Source: Sepiola atlantica (taxonomy: Eukaryota; Mollusca; Cephalopoda; Sepiida; Sepiolidae). Taken from it: 64,000 nucleotides of DNA. Where the stretch lies: the NCBI GenBank assembly GCA_963556195.1, contig OY744521.1, positions 136,208,899-136,272,898 of the forward strand. Reading direction: 5' to 3'. A program made the position numbers and the translations under genes. Positions within the stretch are counted from its first letter, which is position 1. Each line of letters opens with the position of its first letter. Shown here piece by piece: positions 37,960 through 50,459 of this stretch. Below the pieces are notes generated by a model that searched no databases, was not told where the DNA came from, and saw only the letters and a program-made list of their open reading frames with translations.

Positions 37960-38345
37960 CTTTTGTAGAAAATGGGCAATGAGTTTTGCAAACGAAAATG
38001 GCCCTGCCAGTCATGCGTAATGCACACAGACGCCTTTAACCTACTTTTGTGAGTCAAGTCTAGACATGCGTCGAGTTAAGGTTGGGCTGTACAAAATGCA
38101 GAATAAAAGCTACTGCAGGACGCATCGCGGAACGGTAGACAGCTATTATTATTTGAGTATGTGGAAGCAGAACTATTAGCGAGATTGCCTTTTTATGCAA
38201 ATACCCAATGATATGAATGAATTATATCTTCTTTAGCATGTTATGAAACTTTTTTTCTTACTACCCGTGTTTTGTCTGTTTTAGGGGGTGGCGGGGGTAT
38301 TTGGGGCGGAGTTGTTCTACAAAAGATATAATAATATTAAAATCG
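37960..38345 (+). repeat. Dispersed repeat, inverted partner of 16690-16912
   Basis: 37960-38140 pairs with the reverse complement of 16690-16912. A further piece (GGTGGCGGGGG ... TTCTACAAAAGA, 38285-38330) matches 16884-16908 in direct orientation, so the element may itself have had inverted ends. Confidence 0.6.
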
Positions 38346-38964
38346 TCTTCAACACTGAATTAATTTCGTTGACAAATTAATGTAGGAGCAGCTATAAGGT
38401 ATGAGTTCACCTCTTCTCAACACATTAAGCGACAAGTTTATTCCCAAATGTTTACACTAGTATCATCGAACTTTTTTTTTTCAAATTATGTCCTTATAAT
38501 CACGTTGACACATCGGATCCAGTCAGACCACCGAAGGTAGGCGACGTTGAACTTAGTTAACGCTGAAATGGGTGACACTTTTCGAATACAATCTGGTGTT
38601 TGAGAGCCGGCTAACATTGTGTAAGTACAACAAACAGTCTTGGGTAGATCGTTGTGATCTGTGCCGACCAAACTCTGGCTGGTGATTACAGATCGACTTC
38701 AGATTATTTCATATTTCATGTATGTCCGTTGCAATAAAAAGGAAACACAAACTAAAAAATCTACTGGCAGACATAGTCGAATGCTGTAGTCCCCCTTTCG
38801 TTTTGAGCCGCGCCATTCATTCTTTTGTTAATGATGGGGACTAATTATCAAGGCCAAAAGCAACCGGTGGATAAAGATTAATGAGATGGATCGATTGTCA
38901 GTTGAATGATGAAAAATATTATTAAAGCATTGGAAATGATGAAATAATGTACAAAATTGATTAC

Positions 38965-39483
38965 TTACATTGCAGTTGTAGTCTGCAGGGAAACAGTTCC
39001 GTGGTGATGTGCGACACGGACGTTTAGTGCTTGGAAATGAACTTCGTTTATGGAAACGGAGGAGGAATAGAAAATTCTGTCAGTTGTGTTAATAAGACGG
39101 GTTCTTTTTGTGAATGTATTGCAAAGGGGAATCAGATTATATAATAAAACTATTCCTCTACGCGTATTGTTTGTAAATCTTTTATCTTCAGTCTTATGTA
39201 TACTTATTGTAGCTACTATACAAATTATCGTTGTAAAAGATCCTTCCTTAGTTGTAAAATTGACTCTTATATTCCAAGTAGCAATTTTAATTTTCACCGG
39301 TAAACGTTCATATCCACGTATCAACCACCAACTGAATATCAGTCGGATACCTTGATGATGCGATAACGAGGAGCCTGTTTGAAATATATTGAATAAAAAC
39401 AAACGTCCTCTCCGTGGAACCAGCGGTTCATCTATGACCATTTCTTCGCCTGAGATGAACATGCCTTTAAAATTGTGTTCCAA
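38965..39483 (-). pseudogene. Possible piggyBac-like transposase fragment
   Basis: An open minus-strand frame of 172 codons contains ISGEEMVIDEPLVPRRGRLF near its start. PiggyBac transposases have a similar block around a catalytic Asp (xIDExMVxxKGRxxFxQY). Further along IATWNIRVNFTTKEGS weakly resembles the following G-Y-T-W-N-L-x-V-Y-T-G-K segment. The intermediate K-x-H-K-Y-G-I-K segment is not recognisable and the rest of the frame does not match, so at best it is a decayed internal fragment. A chance match over the first block cannot be excluded. Confidence 0.5.
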
Positions 39484-39783
39484 TTAATGAATATTATATA
39501 CTTTTTAAAAACATATTAAGCAGTAATACAAATGAATATGTATACAAATACATCGTTTTTCTTACACCTTTTAATTTGATTTATTTCATAAACAAAACAG
39601 AATATAAAAAACATGCCACGTTTGAAGCTCAACATCGGATTTCTAAACTGTGTAATACGCTTCCTTTGGCTTCCTTTTAAATCCCGTGACTCTATATGTT
39701 TAAAAGATCTAAAGTATGCACCAAAATATCAAGAACTGATTTAGTGAATTGCAAGAATAGTAGTGCATGCTAATACGACTATT

Positions 39784-39868
39784 TATTGTATGTGCATTCT
39801 CCTCTTTTATTGTGTTAGTGTGATTTGACTTTACTAACAGTAGCTTGACTTTACTTGGTCTACAATTT

Positions 39869-39913
<45 letters not shown>

Positions 39914-40539
39914 TATATACATATATATTAATATATATACATATATATATACACACACATATATATACATATATATAGACATATATATATACATATATAT
40001 ACACACATATATATACATATATATACATATATATATACACACATATATATACATATATATGCACATATATATACAGATATATACATATATATATATGTAT
40101 ATATATACATATATACATATATATATGTATATATATATATTTACATATATACATATATATGTATATATATATATATTTACATATATACATATATATACAT
40201 ATATATATATATTTATATATATACATATATATATTTATATATATACATATATATACATATACATATATATACGTATATATGTATATTTACATATATATAT
40301 ACATATATGTATATTTACATATATATATACATATATATATGTATATATATATGTAAATATATATATATATCTATATATATATGTGTGTATATATGTATAT
40401 ATATGTAAATATATATATATATGTATATATATGTAAATATATATATATATATATGTATATATATGTATATATGTAAATATATATGTATGCCTATATATGT
40501 ATATATACGTATATATATGTATATATGTGTATATATATA

Positions 40540-40591
<52 letters not shown>

Positions 40592-40642
40592 ACCAAGTAA
40601 AGTCAAATCACACAAACACAATAAAAGAGGAGAATGCAAATA

Positions 40643-40647
<5 letters not shown>
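39784..40647. repeat. 860-bp fold-back with 63-86 bp unique arms around a TA/ACATATAT core
   Basis: The left arm 39784-39869 (TTGTATGTGCATTCTCCTCT ... GACTTTACTTGGTCTACA) is complementary to the right arm 40585-40647 (TGTAGACCAAGTAAAGTC ... GAGGAGAATGCAAATACG). The left arm has an extra internal duplication of TTGACTTTACT. The 715-bp core is ACATATAT-type repeats on the left and TGTATATA-type on the right, so the whole structure is close to palindromic. Confidence 0.95.

Positions 40648-40711
<64 letters not shown>
40646..40711. repeat. (TA)n microsatellite
   Basis: About 32 TA units immediately after the fold-back. Confidence 0.97.
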
Positions 40712-40713
<2 letters not shown>

Positions 40714-41310
40714 TGATGAGAATAAAACTTGGGTAGAATGCAATATTTATTAAATCCTAAATTGTTCAAAACAAATGTCATATTAAAGAAAAACTATTTT
40801 CATTCTTTAAACCATGGCTTTCCAATGATGTAGTCATATCGTCAGAGGAAATTCGACAAATAATTCAGTAAAATAAAATTTACTATAATGCCAACATTTC
40901 AAAAAGTATTAAAATATAAGAGAATGTAAAAGATATAAAAGCAAATAAACCCACCGAGAAATATTACTATGCATGTAACATAGCCAAATAGGGACGAGAG
41001 AGATCACAGTCAAAGAATGGATTGAAGCAGGTTTTTGGCGTATAGAGTTCGTATAAACGAATCCGAGGATTCAAGCGTGGGGTAAATTCCGGGTTATGGG
41101 TTGAACTGTTTCAGATATCCGGAGTTAACTTGATTTCTAATTAAAGGAGAAAGAGATATTCATATCCAATATGTATTCTCATTATTTATCTACTTATACT
41201 ATTGCTCTATTTCATATATCGAGCATTGACTATTCAAGATAGTACATAATTTAAAGATATGATTTTCATCTTTATTTTCCACTTCACATATATGAATATA
41301 TATATATATA

Positions 41311-41371
<61 letters not shown>

Positions 41372-42790
41372 ATTAACCAAGGGTATACAATAAACATCTG
41401 TTGTAAAAGAGATCTCAACCATATTATTAACTACATTTTTTACACGTTTACCGTTTTTCAGATAGACTTTACTAATAAGTTATCTCCCTTCGTCACTTGC
41501 TAGATCATTTCTGTTTAATAATGTAAGCTTTCTGACTGATAAAATTGAGAGTTACGATGTGATGTAACTAAAATGAAAATGAAAGAAATGCTAATATAAA
41601 ATTTATCTTGCTAATATTGCATCTTATAATATTAGACAATATTCTTATAAATACTATATTATACACTAAATAGTCTCATTCTCTATTGGGATATAATGGA
41701 TAATCCGTGTAGCGTTATGAGAAGTTTATAGGGAAGCAATCGTTTCACTATAACCAACCGCACTTATCCTAATTGGGTATTGCTTAACTTCGATAGCAGT
41801 TAGAAATCGGAGTTGACAGGAAGTAATGATAAGATAGACGGGGAAGACTTGATTTTAGTTGGGATAATTCTCTTTCTTCTAAACAAGTTGGTATACCAAA
41901 GATTGAGTCAAGTCTCCTCCACTATTTCGCATATAATTGTAACGAGAGATATATGAATTTATACCTTGTCCAAAATTGATACTCACTTCCATTTTGACAC
42001 TTACGGCAGCTGCTTTTCCGAAGTGGCTATCCATCGAAGTCATAAATAGTCTCAACGTTGCTGAACTTCCGTGACCTAAAGAAAACCGATGTTTCAATCT
42101 TGTATAACGGTAAACAAATAATACTGTTAACTTGCCTAAGAAGTTGTGAGTCATCGTAAAAGTAAAGCGTGAATCTAAATGCCGATAATTGATCCTCGTC
42201 CAAAGTTAACAGTTGTTATCCGTACAACTAAATAGCGGAATATCATAGACAGTCTTCCTTGCATAAATGGGTATACAAGTTTGTGATCTGCGATGTTAAT
42301 GATATTTTTTTTTATGAAGTCACTAAATGTAAGAACATAACAAGAACGACATATGATTATCGCAAAGATATGAGATGCCTATTGGCTTTAGTCTTGAAAT
42401 AACCAGGGCTATATGTAGAAGGAAAACACTCAGAAAAAAGAGAGTTCCACAAGCCTGCAGTTCTTTAAAAGAAGCTACTAGAATAGTATTACAATGAGGA
42501 TGCAGGGATTAGATCATTGAGTTCACGAAATAAACAGATGAGGGCAAATTCCAGGTTACTGCATAGCAGCGCATGTATGGAGGACAAGAAGATACACAAT
42601 ATCCTAACCGGTCGTGAAACACTCTCCTTGACTAATCCACGGACTAACACAGATAAGTTGTAAAGAGACAATGAAATGAAATATATTTTAACTGAGTTCA
42701 AATTATTCTTTCGCCATTCAAGAAGAACTAATATTCGAAATTGTATTTTTATTTATATCTTTCGCTTTTTTTATTTTTATTTTCATTTTT
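40712..42790. other. Intron before TM5, one (TA)n tract
   Basis: A (TA)n tract with TATGAATA interruptions spans 41290-41369. No exon or element otherwise recognised; the open frame at 41879-42154 (minus) has no motif. Confidence 0.5.
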
Positions 42791-42802
42791 ATTATTTTTC
42801 AG

Positions 42803-42866
42803 GTGTTGGATGACGGGTTCGAGCTTGCTTATACTCTTTGTACCAACAGTAGCCTTGGTCATAGTG
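42803..42866 (+). CDS. aGPCR exon: loop-2 cysteine and TM5
   Basis: This 64-nt exon follows a very T-rich acceptor ending TTATTTTTCAG and ends at GTAAGA. It closes a Met codon and then reads CWMTGSSLLILFVPTVALVIV. The Cys-Trp pair is the invariant loop-2 'CW' whose Cys bonds to the TM3 Cys; LLILFVPTVALVIV is TM5, with the Pro in the place of the usual 'GP' or 'AP'. It ends in phase 0. The frame beginning GTG TTG GAT gives no recognisable protein, so phase 2 entry from the preceding exon is decisive. Confidence 0.93.
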
Positions 42867-43630
42867 GTAAGACCCTCTTAATATTCTTGCGTTATGTTTT
42901 CCTCTTGAAGATCTTTCCTTCTATGCATTTTCAAGACCCCAATAAATTGTATCTGTCTAATCTATTTGAGCAACGAGTTTCTTCTGGGTATTTTAGTTTA
43001 ACTATTTATACACGGAGATGACACTTACTGAAATAGTTGGAAATTTCAAATGTAAATTGTAGAGTGTTATTAAAACGTATAAGAATACGTGATTTTTTGT
43101 GACTATTTTCATCATCAAATCTGGTATCTCTGCTTTATTTCTGTTGGGTTTTTCTTTGTAAATATATGACTAAATTCTAGAAATCGTATTTAAACGAAAC
43201 ATATTTCAACATATTTCACGATTAACTCAACAATATAATGTACGAATTTCTTCAACCTAGCATGACTATTTCTGTGGTTAAAAGTGTAAGCGTTTGTCAA
43301 TCTGAGTCACAGTTGATTCTAGGATGTCAGTATCTACGACGTACTTTTAAATTCTTACTTAAATAAATTAAATCGACATATTAGAAAACATAAATTGATA
43401 AGAATTAAAATGTATGACTAAATTTGGTAATTTTCTATTCCGCACATATGTGAAATATATTAAATCAAATCATGCCTCGATGTTAATCAATTTTTTCTTC
43501 TAATTAATTTGTCGTTTTTGCTCATATTCTTTACCCAGTTTATACATATACATTTTACGTGCGTAAAGTAAAAAATAACTTACGATTAGTTTATTATCAG
43601 ACAGAGAAAAAGATTACCCAATATGTTACG
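42867..43630. other. Intron sequence without recognised feature
   Basis: AT-rich; nothing supported. Confidence 0.3.
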
Positions 43631-43639
43631 CTCTCTCAA

Positions 43640-43644
43640 ACTCT

Positions 43645-43696
<52 letters not shown>

Positions 43697-43906
43697 ATCT
43701 ATCTATATATATATCTATCTCTAGCTACGAGTTAAATAATAGTATTACCTCTTGTGATAAGCCCTTATAAGCCGTAGATAATAGGCTATTCTAATCTGAC
43801 GATAAGCTTTCTCAAGATTCCTGTACTATCCATGGCCTTTCAGTTTATTTCTTTGTTTACTTTCGTTTCTCTCGCCTCTTCCCTCTCTCTTTCTCACTCT
43901 CTCTTT

Positions 43907-43942
<36 letters not shown>

Positions 43943-43988
43943 TTGCTCTCTCTTAATCTCTCTATATATAGATAGATAGTTAGATTTA

Positions 43989-44056
<68 letters not shown>
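43640..44056. repeat. (TC)n, degenerate TC and (TA)n tracts
   Basis: TC runs at 43640-43694 and 43868-43950, then a TA tract 43992-44055. Confidence 0.95.
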
Positions 44057-44059
<3 letters not shown>

Positions 44060-44297
44060 CATATCTGGTTGAACAGAGATGCCAACTTCTATTTGTTCCT
44101 TTTTTGATCCAATCTTTTTTATTCGTCGGACGATAGATTTTGTGCTTTTAATAATGACGTGTAAGAAATCTCTATATTTAACGCAAACGTTTTCGACCAT
44201 CATTGGTCGTCCTCAGGCGGATGATTTATAAATGCAAAATAAAATTGGTGAATTTATTTAAGAGGACGTTTCCATGTGATTAAAAACATAAAATCAT

Positions 44298-44760
44298 TCA
44301 ACAGCATTTCAAAACGCCTTCGCACCCCTCATAACGAGCATGGTTAATGTTGGGCTTTTTTAATTGAATGAACAACGCTTCCATTATGGGGAGGCGAATA
44401 CCGCAAAATGATACAGCAAGAATGGATGTGCTACCGGTTAAGATATTTTTAAAATTATCTTTGGAGATGTTATGTGCTGTAAGGTGTTTGTAAATGGAGC
44501 TTTGAGGAGAGGTTAGGTGGCAAGTTAATCGACGTGAAATACTGGTTCTAGTCATGCCTATATACGTGCTGTTGGCGGAGACACATTCTCCGATAGGACA
44601 TTTGAACACGTATATGGCATTACTAGTCTTTAGTAAGCCATTGTCGGTAGGATTATTTTTTATTAGTAAATCGCTAGTTTTAAACCTTTTGTAGTAAATA
44701 ATAAATCTCATATTAAAATCGTTATCTACAGGGGATATATATTTATGTATAATATTTTTA
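44298..44760 (-). pseudogene. Penelope-like element 3' end with GIY-YIG endonuclease
   Basis: The minus-strand frame (stop at 44298, open back to about 44760) reads MRFIIYYKRFKTSDLLIKNN, AIYVFKCPIGEC, STYIGMTRTSISRRLTCHL and later PIMEALFIQLKKPNIN. This is the GIY-YIG nuclease domain that follows the reverse transcriptase in Penelope-like retroelements: a [VI]-Y-x-x-x-C-P start, Y-I-G-M-T, the Arg of ISRRL, and the E-A-L-x-I segment carrying the metal-binding Glu. The C-terminal domain is uninterrupted with a natural-looking stop; the RT part is missing because the copy ends at a (TA)n tract at 44763. It is antisense to the receptor. Confidence 0.88.
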
Positions 44761-44761
44761 A

Positions 44762-44762
<1 letters not shown>

Positions 44763-44842
<80 letters not shown>
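44763..44842. repeat. (TA)n microsatellite
   Basis: About 39 TA units, truncating the Penelope-like copy. Confidence 0.97.
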
Positions 44843-44844
<2 letters not shown>

Positions 44845-44897
44845 AGGTTGTATATGAAAAGAAAGAAATAAAGTGCGCGATCATATAAGAGAGCTAA

Positions 44898-44946
44898 TAT
44901 AATTTATTTAGATACTGTATATAAAATATGTAATATACAGTATCTA

Positions 44947-44990
<44 letters not shown>
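44898..44990. repeat. Perfect inverted repeat (24-bp arms) leading into (TA)n
   Basis: 44898-44921 (TATAATTTATTTAGATACTG plus TATA) and its exact reverse complement 44934-44957 are separated by 12 nt. A TA tract and GA run follow to about 45005. Confidence 0.93.
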
Positions 44991-44992
<2 letters not shown>

Positions 44993-45005
44993 AGAGAGAG
45001 AGAAA

Positions 45006-45459
45006 GAAAGAGAGATAGAGAGATTTTATCACGTATGTCTTTTTTGTCTATTTTCTCTTTTTTGATAAAATAATTTGATGTTGTTTCATTTTATGTATAT
45101 AAAATTCAATTTTTTAATGAATTTAATTAAAATATGTGGCGATATAAGATAAGGTAGTTTTTTTAATAATTACTTTGTATTCCACCGACGTGTTCCCCCT
45201 TTTTAAATGTATTATCTTAAAATTTTTAATCACCAAAAAATAATGCATTATAACTTCATGTATTTTCTTTAAATAACCAATTCAATTGATATATGTTAAT
45301 TATTGTTCTATTATTAATCATTTCATAACCATTTTAACCACGATTTCACATTATAATACGCGTTAATATGGTAATTCCAGTTATATGAGCTTTCCCCAGG
45401 TGCATGCGCCTCGTGTAATTCTGTTATAATCCGTACATTCTTCTTTTCTATTTAAACAG
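45006..45459. other. Intron sequence without recognised feature
   Basis: AT-rich; directly upstream of the loop-3 exon. Confidence 0.3.
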
Positions 45460-45554
45460 CTGAACACCATTGTTCTGGCTATTGTCATTCGTGTCATGCT
45501 CAGATCATTCCGCTCCTCTCACAGAGCGATTGCTGAAGAAACTTCAGCTATTAG
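45460..45554 (+). CDS. aGPCR exon: end of TM5 and intracellular loop 3
   Basis: This 95-nt exon lies between acceptor TTCTATTTAAACAG and donor GTGAGT. It starts in phase 0 with LNTIVLAIVIRVMLR, the intracellular end of TM5 (compare xNxxxLxxVxxxM in the family), followed by SFRSSHRAIAEETSAI. The basic, Ser-rich segment is loop 3, where G proteins contact the receptor. It ends with AG of an Arg codon. Confidence 0.93.
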
Positions 45555-47098
45555 GTGAGTAAAGATTTCACACTGCCAACAATCTTCTAAATCATATTAG
45601 ACTCGAAGAGATTCAAATATATCCATTTTTATTCACTGTACTTTATATCGATTTCACGTCGAAAAGTTATTACGTTGCAAATAATGTCATTTACGTCTAA
45701 CTTTTAATGCTTAAAAATCATCTTGAACTCAATTTAACTAATCGAAATAAAACCCCATAAAATGAATATTTTATCCCATAAAGATGTTTAAATATTCAAA
45801 TTACATAAATTTACGATGTCCGAGACTTTGTGAATATTTCTTTCGGTCGATGCTTCATAAAGTAGTAGTCGGTAGGCGAGATGTTCGACGAATACGACAG
45901 GTGATGCAGAATTTCCTAATTCAATTTGTTACGCTTAGACCACACGCATCGTGTATGTGAGACGTGTGGTGTAAGATTGTCGAGGAGCAGGAGTAGGCCT
46001 TTTCTGTTTACTAATGCCGAACGTATACGTTTCAGGTAAATCCTGTCGGTTTGCCGTTAATACTTCTCTGCGGTCAAACTCTAGACGGAATACAGGAAGC
46101 TATGGTGGATTAATCTCTCTGTATTTCATCAAGCAGTTACAGTAATTTTCTTTTGATGCATCTGGGTTTTTTGTGAAACGTCTGAGCTCATTACCTATGT
46201 ACAAATACTGGGCTGATCGACACCAGTTATTATGTTCGTCACACGTGACAATACGACCGAGAACTGAGTCGATAATTTGTTCTGCATAAGAGAGCGTTTA
46301 CGTCATCTGAAACCGATGGTTTCTTTGATTTTCGTTAAAGTTTCCAGAATCGCAGAAACAGAATTAACCTTAATTTTATAATAATAACATGGAGCATGTT
46401 TTTCAAGCCAAACTCAGCAAAATAGTTTTTAAATGATACTCGTACACGCACACACACACACACTGGTTACCTCGCGCAAACATACAAACAGACATTCGTA
46501 CATACATACACATTCATGCACACACGCACACACGCACTGAATTTTACATCTAACGAAGATTCATCACAGGTTTAAATAATACATTCAAATATGTTTACGG
46601 TGACAACAATAAAAGAAAAATTTCTTACATAGGTTTCAACGAGCCAACCGCCATTTCGTTTTGTTGTTTACAAAATCAGAGCCTCATTTTCAAAATGTTC
46701 TGATTCGTTTCTATTCATAAATTATCTTCCTTTACTTACAAATAATGTTAATTGTTTTTAATGTATTTAATTTAAGGTGGCTTTCTTAATAGTTAAAGAG
46801 GAGTGTAGTTTTTTTATTTGTTATAGGAAGTGAAGTAAGACATTTTAAAATAATATCAGAATGGGACTCTGAAAAAAAAATTTTTCAAGCAACAAAAATA
46901 TGTGATAAGAAATTGCTCAAAACTTTTCAATTTAAAATTATTGCTCCCTGGTAACACCCGATATTTTTGCCGGTTATTAATAAATCATGCATGGATATTT
47001 TAATTCTACACAATATAAAACCTCGTTTAAAAAATAAATTCTTCATCTTATAGAATGTCTTCTATTGGAATATTTGTGTGCTTTTTTTCTGTTTCCAG
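45555..47098. other. Intron before TM6, no recognised element
   Basis: Short CA-rich run at 46447-46540. 45860-46330 is less AT-rich than the surroundings but carries no motif. Confidence 0.35.
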
Positions 47099-47228
47099 GG
47101 TTGGACTGAAAGCGACCGCAGTTCTACTTCCGTTGTTGGGTCTTACCTGGACGTTCGGTTTCCTCTCGATTGATGCCCATTCCACTTTGATCTTTACTTA
47201 TATTTTCACTATTCTCAACTGCCTACAA
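47099..47228 (+). CDS. aGPCR exon: TM6, extracellular loop 3 and first half of TM7
   Basis: This 130-nt exon follows TTTTTTCTGTTTCCAG and ends at GTAAGT. It completes Arg and encodes VGLKATAVLLPLLGLTWTFG, the signature of TM6, then FLSIDAHSTL (short loop 3) and IFTYIFTILNCLQ, the first half of TM7. In adhesion receptors TM7 continues directly with 'GxFIFxFHC', which is exactly what the exon 11.75 kb downstream encodes. The exon ends in phase 0. Confidence 0.97.
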
Positions 47229-47589
47229 GTAAGTCATTTTTTTAATCAAAATACCAAACACATTATACATGCATAGCATTTTATAAAAGAATAGAGCACT
47301 CAAGGTAGTCAATAATGTGAATATATAAAGCATTGTAAGGGTTCCTTACACATGGTACTGACTAATAGCACAGATTAAGACACTAGACGTCTAAGAAGGA
47401 GTATATGACACTATTTTAGTAACAGTAGTAGGGGGAGGAGGGAAGGAGGAGTTTTATTTTGACACGTCTATGCCATACATAACAATGTACAGTTGCTTCA
47501 TGCCAAATTTAGTACAATGCTTACCAACCGTTTTGGAGCATATAAGTACTCTCCATACCATTTCAGTAGATGCCTGGACTGTCCCCCCT

Positions 47590-47603
47590 CTCTATCTCTC
47601 TCC

Positions 47604-47658
<55 letters not shown>
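47590..47658. repeat. (TC)n microsatellite
   Basis: About 30 TC units with several C or T breaks. Confidence 0.95.
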
Positions 47659-47660
<2 letters not shown>

Positions 47661-48055
47661 GTCTTGCAATCCTCTTAGGATCTTCAGGAGAATTTTGTGT
47701 GTCAGCGTATTTTTTTATATTGTTATTTTTTTATATTATTACCCTGGGAGTTCTAGTGCCATTGGGTTCCTGTAATGTTCTTTCTATAAGTCTATTTCAA
47801 CATAGATGTGGTTGGTTGGTGTCACCTGAATATGTGCGTTGCCTTCCGCACTTGACGATTTTGTTTATATTTTAGCTGTTTTCATCGGTGCTGTACGGTG
47901 TCTATCCTCTCTTTTATTCCAATTTTTCCTAGTCTTTTTATCAGATTTCCTGAACTGTTCCTATTGGACCTGCAGTTATTTGCATTATGTGTTCCATATT
48001 TCCTTCAGCTATTTGGCAAGCTCTGTGTATTTACTTAGTTTGTATATCTCGTCAT

Positions 48056-48103
<48 letters not shown>
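48056..48103. repeat. (GTA)n microsatellite
   Basis: About 16 uninterrupted GTA units. Confidence 0.96.
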
Positions 48104-48104
<1 letters not shown>

Positions 48105-48619
48105 TCATCAGGCAACTGAATTCAAAGAAAGATTGGCCGTTATATATGAATCGGATATTTTAAAATGTTTGTATGATTTTAAAAATTACGCCGGCTATTT
48201 GAAATGTTATAAAATAGAAAATATTATTCGTTTATTTGCGATAATAAAAAATATCGAAGAATGAAATTGAGTGAACCTAACAGTCATTCGCGTAATGTTT
48301 ATTTCCGGCATTCGGCATCTTCTATTAAAAATTCACTCGTATAATGTTGACACTCCCACCCATGAAACACCCGGCATCCCAAAGGCTCTTCATCCTAAAT
48401 TTGATGAAATTCTTACCAATATTTTTGAGCCTACACGAGTTTGAATTTAATAGATATCGTTTAATTGTAAATATTTTTACATATATTGAATACATGGTGT
48501 ATGTAGAATCTTGGCATATAGGTAAAAATGGAATCAGGTGGGATGTACTTGCTTCCCGTTGCAGAAGGATTTGGCACAAGACAGGAGTGTGAGGAACACA
48601 AACTTCCCCGATGGGGGGG

Positions 48620-48785
48620 GGGTGACGATTGTCTGATCGGGTACTAAAATAGCTGAGAACGTACCCGTCGGCTTTCCTCGGTATGGGCACCTCAGGCGAT
48701 CTGTTATATAAATCAACACTCTTCTTAAAAATTGAGGTAAATTCTGGGAGGGTGGACCTTCTAGGACCGAACAAAACAATACCTC
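48620..48785 (-). repeat. Dispersed repeat family A, copy 2
   Basis: Reverse complement: GGTCCTAGAAGGTCCACCCT, AATTTACCTCAATTTTTAAG, GATCGCCTGAGGTGCCCATA, CCGACGGGTACGTTCTCAG. All align with the copies at 27498, 49968 and 56333. Confidence 0.82.
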
Positions 48786-49300
48786 ATTTCGACAAAGAAG
48801 GGACTGGTGGTTCGTAAGCCGCTAAGTTGCCAAAATGGCTCCGAGGCGAACCGAGGCTAATATCACAACTGGCGAATATCTAATTATGTGTTCAGACTTT
48901 ACGAGTACGCTGTACTACATATTTTCATGATACAACTTGGTAGTTGTATACGATTCGGTAGCGATTACATTAAGAAAGACCTCATAAAATAACTTAATAC
49001 ATCAAAGTCGATACTTACATGCATAAGTAATAACAATCGGTTTGCCCGGGTTTTCTGTTGTGTTATGTGCGGTTTGGTGCGGTGGAGCGATCCCATTCCC
49101 ACCACAAAAAGAAGATCCAGATACTCATTATAATCACTGACACAGAAATTAAACAGCACGCGCTCAAAGTTACACAAAGGAATTCTCGGGGTAATCATAT
49201 CGTTTTACTTGTTCAGTACTGAGGGCAACATTATGTTAGTTTTGGTCGAGGGTATCTGGTGTTGTGTGAGACAGAGTGTGGAATGAGAGAAGTAAAGAGA
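48786..49300. other. Intron sequence without recognised feature
   Basis: Nothing supported; composition close to average for the window. Confidence 0.3.
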
Positions 49301-49870
49301 CTGGGAGATTTTCGAGGTGGAATTCCATGATTAGGGTAACGAAAGTGAAGAAGAAAAAATACGATAAAAAAGAGAGAGTAGGTTTTAAAAGAGAGAAGAA
49401 AAAGAAGAAATACCCGAACAAAAAGATGGCGATCAAAAGGGGGTGTGTGCAATAATAGTTGAGAAGAAAAGTCAATGCAAAAGAGATAATAAAAATAAAG
49501 ACATGATTAAAGAGAAGAGAGAAGAGTGAAAGATATGTAGAATAAAAGAAGGAAACAAAGAAAGAAAACGAATGATGTGAAAGAAAGTAAAGGGTAATAA
49601 AATAAATAGTAACGGAAACCCCTAAACCAACTTCCAGATAAAAGGAAGAAGAGAAATGAATGAAGTTCTATGAAATAATAAAAGAAAATAAAAGGACACG
49701 GTAGACTTCAGATCAACTCCCAGATGTAAAAAGAGAACAGGCAAGAATATCCATGAAGCCAAATGAAAGAAAATAAGGATAAAATAAACGAAAACTTAGA
49801 TTCAACATGAAGGAAAGAATAAAAAAAAAAGAGAAAGAAAAAACGTAAAATTTGAGATAAATCGAATTTT
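49300..49870. repeat. Purine-rich tract
   Basis: The plus strand is dominated by A and G (AAAGAGAGAAGAAAAAGAAG type) for about 570 bp without a clear period. Minus-strand hydrophobic open frames here are a by-product of poly-pyrimidine codons. Confidence 0.85.
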
Positions 49871-49919
49871 CCAAGATCAAAGGGTAGTATCTGTTCCGAT
49901 GGATACTACACCCTATAGA

Positions 49920-50140
49920 CCGGTATCGTCTTGGCCTTCGGGTCTTGATTCCGCCGGTCTGTGTGGTTGTCCTGTGCAGTTCTAGGAGGTCCACTCTCCC
50001 AGGCTTTGCCTCCCCCTCTTTTGGGTGGAGTAAGTTTATCGCTTACTGCCTGGGGCGCCCCTACCGCTGGCTTTTCAAATCCCACTTTCCCGACCTTCTG
50101 TCACATCCTACCGCTGTGGGAGGAAGATAAATAGCAATCG
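49920..50140 (+). repeat. Dispersed repeat family A, copy 3 (internally deleted)
   Basis: GTCCTGTGCAGTTCTAGGAG, CTTACTGCCTGGGGCGCCCC and TTCTGTCACATCCTACCGC match copy 1, but the block GGGAATGCCGA-GGGTCTG is missing between CCTACCG and CTGGCTTTTC. Confidence 0.85.
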
Positions 50141-50283
50141 AACCAGGAATAAGAAATAAAGTAAAAGGAAAAGGTATTGAAGTGAACAAAGAGAGGATGA
50201 AATAGGATGAATGTCTTGCCAACAAAACGAGATGAAAGGACAGAAATGAACACAAATATTGGAAAATAAAGAAGACTAAAATG

Positions 50284-50393
50284 AGATGAAAGAGAAACCA
50301 CAGAACTGATTACTAGAAAGAATAAGGTGAACAAAACTACGAGATTCTTTTCTCGTAGTTTTCTTATAATCAGTTCTGTGATTTTGCTTCATC
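50284..50393. repeat. Fold-back, about 45-bp paired arms
   Basis: Left arm 50284-50344 (GATGAAAGAGAAACCACAGA ... AAAACTACGAGA) and right arm 50351-50393 (TCTCGTAGTTTTCTTATAAT ... TTGCTTCATC). The left arm carries about 17 extra bases (AATAAGGTGAAC region). The spacer is 6 nt. Confidence 0.88.
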
Positions 50394-50459
50394 CCATGTT
50401 CTTCTTTTTTATTTTCTCTATATTTATGTATTCAATTCTTTCTACAAGAAACCTCTTCA

